From: an uncultured Dehalococcoidia bacterium
GTDB taxonomy: Bacteria > Chloroflexota > Dehalococcoidia > Lucifugimonadales > UBA1127
Length of the DNA stretch: 61,620 bases
Direction of reading: 5' to 3'
Assembly (NCBI GenBank): GCA_913049785.1
Contig: CAJWXP010000011.1
Location: forward strand, 1 to 61,620
The position numbers were made by a program, and so were the translations under genes. Below the pieces are notes generated by a model that saw only the letters and a program-made list of their open reading frames with translations, made no database searches and was not told where the DNA came from. This document shows, one piece after another, positions 40,381-49,560 of this stretch (its first letter is position 1; each line of letters begins with the position of its first letter).

Positions 40381-40434
40381 TCACTTTCACTAGGTCTTTT
40401 GCTTCTGAAACTGTGGGAATCGTTGGAGGTTGAT

Positions 40435-41331
40435 ATGGCTGTCTCTGTTGGCGAAGGTAAGTTTGGCTATGAGGTAGCGGAGGGTTGGGGCGAGCTGCCT
40501 GACGGGTTTGAATGGGGCCAGATAGGCGCGGTGAGCGTGGACTCCCAGGATCAGGTCCATATGTTCACCAGGACCAACCACCCGGTCATGACCTTCGCGC
40601 GGGACGGCAAGTTCGTCAGCACTTGGGGCGAGGACGTCTTCGGCGATGCCCACGGCATGTACATCGATGGCGACGACAACCTGTTCGCCGTAGACCGAGC
40701 CGGTAACAAAGCCATGAAGTTCACTAAAGAACGGAAGATGGTATTTGAGCTAGGCAATAAGGGCCAGGCGTCCGATACCGGCTACACCGCCGACCACAAG
40801 GAAGTCAACCGTGCCGCTGGCCCGTTCAACGCCCCCACCGATGTCGCCCTGTCCGCCAATGGGGATTTCTACATCTCGGACGGGTATGGGAACTGTCGGA
40901 TACACAAGTACTCCGCTAGTGGTGAGCTACTGTTCTCCTGGGGCGAGCCCGGCACAGGCCCCGGCCAGTTCAACCTTGTCCACAGCGTGTGGGAAGTGGG
41001 CGGCAAGGTGTACGTGGCTGATCGACAGAACAACCGCATCCAGATATTCACACCGGAAGGCAAATACCTGGACGAGTGGGGTGGCTTCCTGCAGCCCTGT
41101 GACCTCTTCGTAGACAGCGATAACATCATGTACGTGGCGGAGCTTCAGGCGCGCGTCACCATCATTGACCTGAACGGCAATGTTCAGGTCAGGCTTGGCG
41201 ACCCGGAGGTGCGGAAGCCGGAACCGGGCAAGTTTATAGGTCCCCACGGCGTATGGGTGGACCGTCATGGCGACCTCTACGTGTCAGAGGTGTTGATGGG
41301 CCAGCGCATCCAGAAGTTCATCCGCAAGTAA
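40435..41331 (+). CDS. NHL-repeat beta-propeller protein
   Basis: 298 residues from the ATG at 40435 (GGAGG upstream; an in-frame ATG at 40399 is less likely). About six NHL blades are visible: NAPTDVALSANGDFYISDGY, GQFNLVHSVWEVGGKVYVAD, GPHGVWVDRHGDLYVSE and others, each with the xxVAVDxxGxIYVxD pattern. Peptidylglycine hydroxylating lyases and sugar lactonases share this fold. There is no signal peptide. Function not predictable; the closest theme is peptidyl-alpha-hydroxyglycine lyase-like proteins common in Chloroflexota. Confidence 0.8.
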   Translation: MAVSVGEGKFGYEVAEGWGELPDGFEWGQIGAVSVDSQDQVHMFTRTNHPVMTFARDGKFVSTWGEDVFGDAHGMYIDGDDNLFAVDRAGNKAMKFTKERKMVFELGNKGQASDTGYTADHKEVNRAAGPFNAPTDVALSANGDFYISDGYGNCRIHKYSASGELLFSWGEPGTGPGQFNLVHSVWEVGGKVYVADRQNNRIQIFTPEGKYLDEWGGFLQPCDLFVDSDNIMYVAELQARVTIIDLNGNVQVRLGDPEVRKPEPGKFIGPHGVWVDRHGDLYVSEVLMGQRIQKFIRK

Positions 41332-41477
41332 AGGCAAGCTGCTTTTCGCTAGCTTGACGCCCGTGCACTGACAGCTACAATCGTAATGTGCATTCGGAGC
41401 ACTACCGTTGTGCGTCTGTGGGGAGGGCGCATTCCTCATGGTTCACCCCTTCAAAAAGATATACTAAGGATGTATTA

Positions 41478-43154
41478 ATGCCCACGGTCAGTGACGTCAC
41501 GTTCGAGCCCGTTGATGGCGCAGAAGAGCTGTTCACTCCGTCATTCTGCGAGTACTTCGCCCACATGCACGATGTGTTTGGCGCTCGCGTTGCGGCGTTC
41601 CGAGTGGGGCGAGAGCAGGCTTCCCATCGTGCGGTGCGACAACACCAACCGCCAAGCAGCCCGCCACCAAGCGATGCGACGACTCAGGACTGGCAGGTGC
41701 CAGCAGTGCCAGCAGAGCTTCGGAAGCCAGGCATCGAGATCACCGGCCCCGTTTCCATCACCAACATGTTCATCAACGCCCTCAACCCCGGTCCCGATGG
41801 CACCCGTGCTGAAGGCGACCTTGACGACGATGAGGACTCGGCAGGACACCGGCTGATAGACACTGTCCAGGCGGCCCTCAACCGACTCCATGCCGTTGAA
41901 GGCGGACTCACGTACCACGATGAAGCGCGGGGTCGAGACTACGCTGTTCAGGATGGCCCGCTGCCCTTCTTCATGCACAGGGAGCGTGGACTTCACCTTG
42001 ATGAGCCTGACGCCACGCTGAAAGGCGCCCCCGTCTCTGCCGCCATCTTGGGGACCGCGCTGACGCTGTTCCATGCTGGGCGAGCTCAGGCGGCAGCCGG
42101 GCAGGGCATCTACTTCTATCTGCCCAAGATGGAATCCTCCGCAGAGGCCGCGTTTTGGCGAGATTTCTTCGCAGAGAGCCAGGCCAGACTGCCCCACCTC
42201 CGTGACGCCACCATCAGGGCGATCCCGCTTGTGGAGTCGCTACCGGCTGTCTACGAGATGGAAGAGATACTCCACGCCCTTGGGCCGTATGCGGCGGGGT
42301 TGAACGCGGCTCGCTGGGACCTGAAGGCCAGCATCTTGGAGTACGTGATGGCAGACCCGGACCTGGTCTGGCCCGACCGTTTTGGCGTGGACATCAAGAC
42401 GACTGATTTCATGTCTAATATCTTCCGACGACTGGTGGCTGTGTGCCTCAAGCACGGCGCCGTAGCAATCGGGGGCATGGCCACAGCGCTGCCAAGCAGG
42501 GACGAAGAGGTCAATGTCGCCGCTGCCGCTGCCATTCGAGCTGACAAGGAGTGGGAAGCAGAACAGGGCTTCACCCGGGGATGGGTTGCCCACATCTTCC
42601 ACATGGACGTGGCGGCTGCGCCGTTCAAGCGCCTAGTGGACAGCGGTTGGACGCCATCGGCTGCTATGATGGAGCCCGATAACTACCCCATTGAGATCAA
42701 GCGGCCTGAAGGGAAGATCACCCTTGAAGGCACCCGGCGGAACCTGCGCACCCTCATCGAATACGTCGAGGGTTGGCTGAACGGTCGGGGCGCAAAGGGT
42801 ATCGATAGCCTGGCGGGTAAGCCGGGCCTACACCCTGCGCTCATGGAAGACCTGGCAACAGCACGTATCTCCGTGGCCCAGACAGCTCAGCGGATCATCC
42901 ACTCGGCAAAAGACGAGGTTTCCGGAGAGGTGCACGATGTTCCGCTGGTGAAGCGGGTGCTCCTGTCAGAGGAAGAGGACATCGTCAAACAGTTGGGTGT
43001 TAACGCTTCTGCAGAGGCCATCGACTATTATCGCAGGGCCACGAAAGTCACCATGCAGTGGATCAAGAACTACACGGAGTTTGACTTTCGAAGCCTGGGC
43101 TCGTATACAAGAGGCGAACTAGAGGACATTTCTGTCGCGCCTGACGCGCTGTAG
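41478..43154 (+). CDS. malate synthase family protein
   Basis: Condenses glyoxylate and acetyl-CoA to malate in the family. 558 residues from the ATG at 41478. ITGPVSITNMFINALNPG is the N-terminal barrel entry; GIYFYLPKMESSAEA, then IRAIPLVESLPAVYEMEEIL and YAAGLNAARWDLKAS hold catalytic Arg/Glu/Asp regions of malate synthase A, though with AARWD for the usual CGRWD. A Pro/Ser/Gln-rich insert lies at about residues 40-70. No isocitrate lyase is in the window, so glyoxylate must come from elsewhere. Followed by a CoA ligase gene. Confidence 0.82.
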   Translation: MPTVSDVTFEPVDGAEELFTPSFCEYFAHMHDVFGARVAAFRVGREQASHRAVRQHQPPSSPPPSDATTQDWQVPAVPAELRKPGIEITGPVSITNMFINALNPGPDGTRAEGDLDDDEDSAGHRLIDTVQAALNRLHAVEGGLTYHDEARGRDYAVQDGPLPFFMHRERGLHLDEPDATLKGAPVSAAILGTALTLFHAGRAQAAAGQGIYFYLPKMESSAEAAFWRDFFAESQARLPHLRDATIRAIPLVESLPAVYEMEEILHALGPYAAGLNAARWDLKASILEYVMADPDLVWPDRFGVDIKTTDFMSNIFRRLVAVCLKHGAVAIGGMATALPSRDEEVNVAAAAAIRADKEWEAEQGFTRGWVAHIFHMDVAAAPFKRLVDSGWTPSAAMMEPDNYPIEIKRPEGKITLEGTRRNLRTLIEYVEGWLNGRGAKGIDSLAGKPGLHPALMEDLATARISVAQTAQRIIHSAKDEVSGEVHDVPLVKRVLLSEEEDIVKQLGVNASAEAIDYYRRATKVTMQWIKNYTEFDFRSLGSYTRGELEDISVAPDAL

Positions 43155-43189
43155 ACCTAATTTGATTGAATCACGAGAGGGGACACGAC

Positions 43190-44698
43190 ATGGCGAGTAG
43201 TACCGAAGCGAGAACCCTGGTAGAAGTGCTGGAGAACGGTGCGGCTGACCACCCGGCCCTTGTATCACCGGACGGCCCTACCATCACCTACGATAGCCTG
43301 CGCAAGCAGGTAGCTCGACTGATGGGCCAGCTGAAGAGCTTCGGCATACGGAGAGAGGACAGGGTTGCCATCGTGCTGCCCAACGGCCTTGAGGTCATCG
43401 CCTCGTTCCTGGCCGTCACAGGTGTTGCCACTGCGGCGCCGCTGAACGCAGCGTACAAGCCTGACGAGTTCGAGTTCTACCTCGACGATACCAACGCCAA
43501 AGCGGTCATCACTGGTCCGGACGCTGGCCAGGAGGCCGTGGACGCTGCTCCCAAGGGCGCGATACACATCGTGGTGTCCATGGACGACGATGGTGAGATT
43601 AACTTCTCCGGCCCCTCCGGCGCTACGCCTTCAACAGACGCCGACCTTGGTGCAGACGATGTCGCGTTGGTGCTTCACACAAGCGGAACGACATCTCGAC
43701 CGAAGCGTGTACCTCTGACACATAAGAACCTTACAACGTCCCTACGCAACGTGGCTGCGACGTACAGCTTGAACGAAGACGATGTCTCGCTCTGCATCAT
43801 GCCGCTGTTCCACGTGCACGGGCTCGTCGCATCCACCCTTTCTACATTCTTTTCGGGTGGCACGGTAGTTGTGCCGCCTCGCTTTAATCCGATGAACTTC
43901 TGGCCCGTGGTGAAAGACCACGGCGTGACCTGGTATTCCGCGGTGCCATCGATCCACCAGGCCCTGCTAACGCGGGCTCGCAGCGGCAAGCCCGATGTGC
44001 CTGAGACGCTACGGTTCATACGCTCCTGCAGCGCATCTTTGCCGCCCATCGTGATGGACGAGCTGGAGTCTCAGTTCGGCGTACCCGTCGTAGAGGCGTA
44101 CGGCATGACAGAGGCAGCCCACCAGATGTCGTCCAACCCCCTACCTCCGGGGAATAGGCTTCCCGGCGCTGTGGGGCCGGGCACGGGCGTTGAAGTCGCC
44201 ATCATGGACGAAGAAGGCACACTGCTTGTCGTCGGGGAGCGCGGTGAGGTGGTCATCAAGGGAGACAACGTCATCACAGGCTATGAGAACAACCCGGAAG
44301 CCAACGCCACGTCATTCACCAACGGCTGGTTCCGCACCGGCGACGAAGGTGTCATGGACGCCAACGGCTTCCTTGCCCTGACGGGTCGACTCAAGGAGAT
44401 GATCAACCGCAGCGGTGAGAAGATATCGCCTCGAGAGATCGACGAAGTGTTGATGGACCACCCGGCAGTAGGCGAGGCTGTAGCCTTCGGGGTAGCCCAC
44501 CGGATCCACGGTGAGGAGGCCGCAGCGGCCGTTGTCCTCACCGGCGAAGTCACTACAGAAGAACTGATCGCGTTCTGCAAAGAGAAGCTGGCCGACTTTA
44601 AGGTCCCGCGGACAATCCATGTGATGGAGGAGATCCCGCGCGGCCCGACGGGTAAGATCTCACGCAGGTTCCTGACAGAGTCCTTTTCCAAGGGCTAG
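43190..44698 (+). CDS. acyl-CoA synthetase, oxalyl-CoA-synthetase-like (AAE3/Pcs60 group)
   Basis: ANL-superfamily adenylating enzyme, 502 residues from the ATG at 43190. The P-loop is LVLHTSGTTSRPKRVPLTHKNL, motif A5 is EAYGMTEAAHQMSSNPLPPGN, and the hinge GWFRTGDEGVMDANGFL and end PRGPTGKISRRFL hold the catalytic Asp and Lys. The AAHQMSSNPLPP stretch is close to plant and yeast oxalate-CoA ligases. Its position 35 bp after the malate synthase gene fits a glyoxylate/oxalate theme. Other carboxylic acids remain possible. Family B and C repeats follow. Confidence 0.85.
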   Translation: MASSTEARTLVEVLENGAADHPALVSPDGPTITYDSLRKQVARLMGQLKSFGIRREDRVAIVLPNGLEVIASFLAVTGVATAAPLNAAYKPDEFEFYLDDTNAKAVITGPDAGQEAVDAAPKGAIHIVVSMDDDGEINFSGPSGATPSTDADLGADDVALVLHTSGTTSRPKRVPLTHKNLTTSLRNVAATYSLNEDDVSLCIMPLFHVHGLVASTLSTFFSGGTVVVPPRFNPMNFWPVVKDHGVTWYSAVPSIHQALLTRARSGKPDVPETLRFIRSCSASLPPIVMDELESQFGVPVVEAYGMTEAAHQMSSNPLPPGNRLPGAVGPGTGVEVAIMDEEGTLLVVGERGEVVIKGDNVITGYENNPEANATSFTNGWFRTGDEGVMDANGFLALTGRLKEMINRSGEKISPREIDEVLMDHPAVGEAVAFGVAHRIHGEEAAAAVVLTGEVTTEELIAFCKEKLADFKVPRTIHVMEEIPRGPTGKISRRFLTESFSKG

Positions 44699-44740
44699 AC
44701 CCTAGGGCGAGCCCTGGACCCAGGCTGCCTGGCGGTTTGT
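44699..44740 (+). repeat. family B post-stop hairpin, copy 4
   Basis: CTAGGGC-GA-GCCCTGG, with one G-U pair, directly follows the CoA ligase stop; the tail GGACCCAGGCTGCCTGGCGG matches copies 1 and 3. Confidence 0.6.
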
Positions 44741-44762
44741 AGCTAATATGCTTATTTTGTGT

Positions 44763-44823
44763 TGTCATTCAGAGCGAAGCGAAAAATCCGGATTTTTCGT
44801 CGCTCTAGGTCCTCAGAATGACA
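44763..44823. repeat. MITE-like inverted repeat (TGTCATTC family)
   Basis: 61-bp element bounded by TGTCATTC and GAATGACA, with inner arms GAGCGAAGCGAAAAATCC and GGATTTTTCGTCGCTC. GTCATTCTGAGCGAAGCGAA-type sequences are widespread dispersed repeats in bacterial genomes including Chloroflexota. It lies between the CoA ligase and the ketopantoate reductase-like gene. Confidence 0.7.
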
Positions 44824-44870
44824 TAGTGTGGCTCTAATATTTGTTCACCATCAACGGAGCATGAGGCACA

Positions 44871-45839
44871 ATGCGGTTTGCAATATACGGCGCAGGAGCC
44901 ATCGGCGCGTATTTGGGGGCCAAGCTCTCGGTAGCTGGCGATGATGTCGCGCTCATAGCACGCGGCCCACACCTGAAGGCCATGCGCGAGAACGGCGTCC
45001 GCATCAAAAGCGCCGAAGGTGACTTCGATGCAAAGCTGTTGGCCACAGACGACCCGGCGGAAGTCGGCGAGGTAGATGTGGTCGTCCTGGCGGTCAAAGC
45101 CCACGGCCTGACAGCCATTGCGCCGCTGCTGGAACCGATGCTCGGCCCGGACACCATCGTCCTTCCCGCCCAGAACGGCATCCCCTGGTGGTACTTCCAG
45201 GGGCATGGCGGCACGTGGGAGGGCACACAGCTGGAGAGCGTAGATCCGGGCGGGGTCATCACCAAACACATCGCCACAGAGCGCATCGTCGGCTGCGTGG
45301 TGTATCCCGCAGCGACCATCGTGGAGCCCGGCGTCATCCAGCACGAGGAAGGCAACCGCTTCTCCATCGGCGAGCTGGACGGCTCATCGTCGGACCGAGT
45401 CAAAGCCCTCTCTGCCGCAATCGGAAACGCCGGACTGCGTGCACCCGTGCGCTCCAATATCCGACAGGAGATATGGGTGAAGCTGCTGGGCAACCTGGCC
45501 TTCAACCCCGTCAGCGCCCTCACCAAGGCCAGCATGGAGGAGATCGCAAGAGACCCGAACGCCCGCGCGGTGGCCCAGTCCATGATGGAAGAGGCCTACG
45601 CTGTAGCCGCAGCTTTGGGTGTTGAGATACCCATCAGCGTGGAGCAGCGGCTGGCTGGCGCGGAGAAGGTCGGCGACCACAAAACATCGATGCTTCAGGA
45701 CGTGGAGGCTGCAAAGCCCATAGAGATCGACGGACTTGTGGGTTCTGTGCTGGAACTTGGGTCGATGTTGGACATCCCCATGCCATACACCACCACTGTA
45801 TACGCCTGCACCAAGCTCCTGGCGCAAAAGAGCAGCTAG
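44871..45839 (+). CDS. 2-dehydropantoate 2-reductase family (ApbA/PanE) protein
   Basis: NADPH-dependent reductase, 322 residues. The N-terminal Rossmann site is MRFAIYGAGAIGAYLGAKL. LAVKAHGLTAIAPLL and LPAQNGIPWWYF lie around the active site, and IWVKLLGNLAFNPVSALT carries the catalytic Lys with the Asn/Ser region of the C-terminal helical domain. Several Chloroflexota and proteobacterial paralogues of this family act in catabolism rather than pantothenate synthesis. The neighbours (glyoxylate and oxalate-type genes) point the same way, so I give no symbol. Confidence 0.85.
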   Translation: MRFAIYGAGAIGAYLGAKLSVAGDDVALIARGPHLKAMRENGVRIKSAEGDFDAKLLATDDPAEVGEVDVVVLAVKAHGLTAIAPLLEPMLGPDTIVLPAQNGIPWWYFQGHGGTWEGTQLESVDPGGVITKHIATERIVGCVVYPAATIVEPGVIQHEEGNRFSIGELDGSSSDRVKALSAAIGNAGLRAPVRSNIRQEIWVKLLGNLAFNPVSALTKASMEEIARDPNARAVAQSMMEEAYAVAAALGVEIPISVEQRLAGAEKVGDHKTSMLQDVEAAKPIEIDGLVGSVLELGSMLDIPMPYTTTVYACTKLLAQKSS

Positions 45840-46001
45840 CTGCCTCTGCTCGCTGGCACGTCTTGTTTCTTGCGCATTAATTCAGTATGAAGCTAGACGT
45901 AGTGGAGCAAAAAGCGTTTCCAAACAAAATGCGGTATCATGCGTCCGTTCTCGTTAAAAAATACTTTGCAAGATAACTAGTGGTGTAGAGGGGGAGAAAA
46001 G

Positions 46002-47597
46002 ATGTACTTCAACTCAAGACGGTCTGCAATACACGCCAAGCACGGCATGGTGGCTACCAGCCAACCGCTGGCATCCATGGCCGGACTTCGCATGATGATG
46101 AACGGCGGCAACGCCATCGACGCTGCTGTAGCAACTGCTGCAGCACTGAACGTCGTCGAACCGATGTCCACGGGCGTGGGTGGTGACCTCTTCTCACTCA
46201 TTTGGATCGCCAAAGAGAAGCGCGTCGTCGCACTGAACGCCAGCGGTCGAGCACCCTCGGCAGCAGCGATAGAGGACGTGATTAAGGCTGGCCATACCGG
46301 CATCCCGAACACCAGCGCCTTCGCTGTATCCGTACCGGGCACCGTGAACGGCTGGGACACCATCCTGAAAGAGTACGGTACCATGCCGCTTTCAGAGGTG
46401 CTGAAGCCCGCCATCCAGTACGCCGAGGAGGGATTCCCTGTATCTGACATCGTTGCGTACCAGTGGCAGCGCGACGTTGAGAAGTTGCAGTTGCACCCAT
46501 CCGGCAATGAGTTGCTGTTGAACGGCCGAGCGCCCAACGAGGGCGATGTCTTCTTCATGCCCAACCTGGCAAAGGTGCTGCGAGGCATCGCAGAGGGCGG
46601 CCCGGACGCCTTCTACAAGGGACCGGTTGCAGAGAAGATTGCGGCATACATCCAGGAACTTGGCGGTTGGATGACCACCCAGGACCTGGCGAACGATGCA
46701 CCTGACTGGGATCAGCCCATCTCCACGGACTACCACGGTGTCACGTGCTGGGAGTGCCCGCCCAACGGCCAGGGGCTCATCGCGCTAATTGCCATGAACA
46801 TCGTTGAGGGTATGGACATCAAGGGCATGGGTTCCCAATCGGTCGAAGCCTATCACCACGAGATCGAAGCAATGCGTCTGGCATTTGCCGATGGCATGCA
46901 GTACATCGGAGACCCACGGACGGACTATGTGCCTATCGATGAGCTGCTGTCCAAGTCGTACGCGGAAGACCGACGTGGCCTCATCAACAAGGACCGCGCG
47001 ATGGCTGCGGCAGACTTTGGGAAGATCCCCGCTATCCATGACACTGTCTATCTCTCCGCTGTGGACGAGGAGGGCAACGGTTGCTCCTTCATCAACAGCC
47101 TGTTCGCAGGGTTCGGCTCCGGTCTGGTTGTTCCCGGCACGGGTATCGCCCTTCAGAACCGGGCAGCTCTGTTCTCGCTGAACCCCGATCACCCCAACGC
47201 ATTGGCACCCAACAAACGCCCGTTCCACACCATCATCCCGGCGATGGCGACCAAGAATGACGAGCTCTGGTTGAGCTTTGGCGTTATGGGCGGCTTCATG
47301 CAGGCTCAGGGCCACATGCAGGTCATCTCCAACATGGTGGACTTCGATATGGGCCCGCAGCAGGCCATTGATGCGCTGCGATTCAGCGTCGACCTTGAAG
47401 GCGGAGTCACCCTAGAAGAGGAGATCGACCCGAAGATCGTCAAGGGCCTGGAGGACAAGGGCCACACCGTTGGCATCCGAGAGGGCTACTCACGGGTCAC
47501 CATGGGTGGTGCGCAGATCATTGAGCGGAACCCGGAGACGGGTATGCTTATGGGCGCATCGGAGCCCAGGAAGTCGGGCTCAGCCGTCGGCTGGTAG
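46002..47597 (+). CDS. gamma-glutamyltransferase family protein (YwrD-like)
   Basis: Ntn-hydrolase precursor of 531 residues that self-cleaves before a Thr nucleophile. T348 in IPAIHDTVYLSAVDEEGNG is the predicted site, with the small subunit after it (SFINSLFAGFGSGLVVPGTGI). The large subunit starts AKHGMVATSQPLASMAGLRM and contains EPMSTGVGGDLFSLIW. No signal peptide, so cytoplasmic. Members hydrolyse or transfer gamma-glutamyl groups, or act on cephalosporins; substrate not readable. AGGGGGAG precedes the ATG. Confidence 0.9.
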   Translation: MYFNSRRSAIHAKHGMVATSQPLASMAGLRMMMNGGNAIDAAVATAAALNVVEPMSTGVGGDLFSLIWIAKEKRVVALNASGRAPSAAAIEDVIKAGHTGIPNTSAFAVSVPGTVNGWDTILKEYGTMPLSEVLKPAIQYAEEGFPVSDIVAYQWQRDVEKLQLHPSGNELLLNGRAPNEGDVFFMPNLAKVLRGIAEGGPDAFYKGPVAEKIAAYIQELGGWMTTQDLANDAPDWDQPISTDYHGVTCWECPPNGQGLIALIAMNIVEGMDIKGMGSQSVEAYHHEIEAMRLAFADGMQYIGDPRTDYVPIDELLSKSYAEDRRGLINKDRAMAAADFGKIPAIHDTVYLSAVDEEGNGCSFINSLFAGFGSGLVVPGTGIALQNRAALFSLNPDHPNALAPNKRPFHTIIPAMATKNDELWLSFGVMGGFMQAQGHMQVISNMVDFDMGPQQAIDALRFSVDLEGGVTLEEEIDPKIVKGLEDKGHTVGIREGYSRVTMGGAQIIERNPETGMLMGASEPRKSGSAVGW

Positions 47598-47615
47598 GGG
47601 GCTTAGCCCCTTTTG
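47598..47615 (+). terminator. short hairpin with T-tract after the gamma-glutamyltransferase gene
   Basis: GGGGC-TTA-GCCCC followed by TTTT begins at the base after the stop. It may be a reduced relative of the family B hairpins. Confidence 0.5.
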
Positions 47616-47658
47616 AGACCTGAGAACTAGCCAGGACGAACATAGTTTGTTGAAGCAA

Positions 47659-47692
47659 AGAAGGAGCCCGCTACAAGCAGCGGGCTCCTTCT
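47659..47692. terminator. bidirectional terminator between convergent genes
   Basis: AGAAGGAGCCCGCT and its exact complement form a 14-bp stem around ACAAGC. It serves the convergent gamma-glutamyltransferase and malic enzyme genes; the T-run is short. Confidence 0.75.
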
Positions 47693-47722
47693 AATTGTTC
47701 TACCTAATTGGATGGAGAAGGC

Positions 47723-49174
47723 TTATCTCCCCTTGGCCAGTGAGAACGGCCCAAGGCGTTTCCTGGTCCTGCGGGCCACACCTGTTTTGTGGGCAGCGCT
47801 GGCTACTTCCCGAGCTACTTTGCGGACAACACCAAGGTCGAAGATGCTGGGGACGATGAAGTCCTCGTTCAGGTCGCTTTTAGGCACCCCTGACGCGATT
47901 GCGTGGGCGGCGGCCAGCTTCATCTCCTCGTTGATCTCCCGAGCCCGGACATCTAGAGCCCCTCGGAACATGCCGGGAAAGCACAGGGCGTTGTTTATCT
48001 GGTTCGGGTAGTCGGAGCGACCCGTGGCCATGACTCGCACCATGCCCTCGACCTCTTCAGGCCAGATCTCCGGGTCAGGGTTTGCCATTGCGAACACAAT
48101 GGGGTCCACTTTCATGTTGGAAACCATCTTCGGCGTCAGCACGTTGGGACCGGAGAGGCCCAGGAACACGTCTGCATCGCCCAACGCGACACTGAGGTCA
48201 CCTTCGATGTTATCGGGGTTGGAAATCTCACCAAACGCCTCATGGGCCGTGTTGCCTTTAAATTCGGCACCGCGATGGAGGATTCCCTGTCGGTCGCACC
48301 CGATGAGGTTGGTCACTCCCGCAGACATGAGAATCTTGCCGCAGGCGATGCCACCGGCACCGATGCCGTTGACCACAACCTTCAGGTCTTCCATGCGCTT
48401 GCCCGTAATCTTTAGGGCGTTGATAAGGGCTGCCAGCAGAACCACTGCCGTGCCGTGCTGGTCATCGTGGAAGACGGGGATGTCCAGTTCGTCCTTGAGT
48501 CGTTGCTCTATATAGAAGCATCGTGGGGCAGAGATGTCCTCCAGGTTGATGCCCCCGAACCCAACGGAGATGTTCTTCACCGTCTCCACGATCTCATCCG
48601 GATCATTGGTGTCCAGGCAGATCGGCCAGGCGTCAACACCAGCCATCTCTTTGAACAACACCGATTTGCCCTCCATGACTGGAAGCGCTGCAGCGGGGCC
48701 CATATCGCCCAGGCCCAGGACCGCTGAGCCATCCGTGACGATGGCGACGCTGTTGCCCTTGCCGGTCAACGTCCAAACAGCGCTGGGGTCTTCATAGATG
48801 GCGGTGGTCACACGCCCCACGCCAGGGGTGTACACGATGGACATGTCATTACGAGTCTTGACAGGTGTCTTGCTCGTTATCTCGATCTTACCGCCAAGGT
48901 GGCGGAGGAAGATGGGGTCAGAGACGCTCATGACCCGGATCTCAGACAGGGTCTTGAGTCGTTTGACGATATCCTCGCCGTGGGACGAGTCGCGTGTGTT
49001 GATGGTGATGTCACGGATCATGCCGCGTCGACTCGACGACACTGTGTCTATCGCGCCGATGTCGCCGCCAGCGTCGCCGATAGCCGAAGTGATCTCGCCG
49101 AGCATACCCACGCGATTGGGGTATTCTGCCCGGACAGTGATGCTGTAAGCGATGCTGGGCTGCTTCTCGGCCAT
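47723..49174 (-). CDS. NAD(P)-dependent malic enzyme with N-terminal ACT domain
   Basis: Oxidative decarboxylation of malate to pyruvate. An ACT domain (about 8-85: YSITVRAEYPNRVGMLGEITSAIG) suggests allosteric control. The catalytic part has SIVYTPGVGRV, metal-binding PVFHDDQHGTAVVLLAALINAL and the Rossmann site VVNGIGAGGIACGKIL, with AMANPDPEIWPEE and SDYPNQINNALCFPGMFRGALD at the end. At 483 residues it is the small bacterial form. It could drain malate made by the malate synthase upstream to pyruvate. Confidence 0.93.
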   Translation of the reverse strand: MAEKQPSIAYSITVRAEYPNRVGMLGEITSAIGDAGGDIGAIDTVSSSRRGMIRDITINTRDSSHGEDIVKRLKTLSEIRVMSVSDPIFLRHLGGKIEITSKTPVKTRNDMSIVYTPGVGRVTTAIYEDPSAVWTLTGKGNSVAIVTDGSAVLGLGDMGPAAALPVMEGKSVLFKEMAGVDAWPICLDTNDPDEIVETVKNISVGFGGINLEDISAPRCFYIEQRLKDELDIPVFHDDQHGTAVVLLAALINALKITGKRMEDLKVVVNGIGAGGIACGKILMSAGVTNLIGCDRQGILHRGAEFKGNTAHEAFGEISNPDNIEGDLSVALGDADVFLGLSGPNVLTPKMVSNMKVDPIVFAMANPDPEIWPEEVEGMVRVMATGRSDYPNQINNALCFPGMFRGALDVRAREINEEMKLAAAHAIASGVPKSDLNEDFIVPSIFDLGVVRKVAREVASAAHKTGVARRTRKRLGPFSLAKGR

Positions 49175-49367
49175 TGGTAGCGACTCCGTTCTAAGAACGA
49201 TTTCCTGTGACTATTATCACAGTTGTGGATACAGGATTCAATTGCGTTGGATGCATCCCGCATGAAAGAGGCGCAACGTGTGTCAGGGCTACGACCCGGT
49301 GGTGTTATGAACCTGAGCTGAAAAGCGCTATCTGTCGGAGTTATGCGTAGTACTATGCGTTGGCATT

Positions 49368-49386
49368 AACGTTTCCCGGAAACGTT
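49368..49386. promoter_or_regulatory. 19-bp palindrome upstream of the decayed subtilase
   Basis: AACGTTTCC-C-GGAAACGTT, perfect 9-bp arms, in the 386-bp gap 49175-49560. The gap also holds a short inverted pair TGTGA/TCACA near 49211 and otherwise nothing I can support. Probable operator or small hairpin. Confidence 0.5.
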
Positions 49387-49560
49387 GATAGGGCTAACTT
49401 TGGCGGGAGTAGAATCGTTTAGTACAATGGTGGATACTGATCGCCGACGTAACACACGCGTAATGGGTGGTGTGTCACTATTATCGTGGCTCAAAAAGAC
49501 TTTAGATACATCATGTACATGGATGGCCGTCCCCGGTAGGGTCGGAGATAGGACAGAAGG

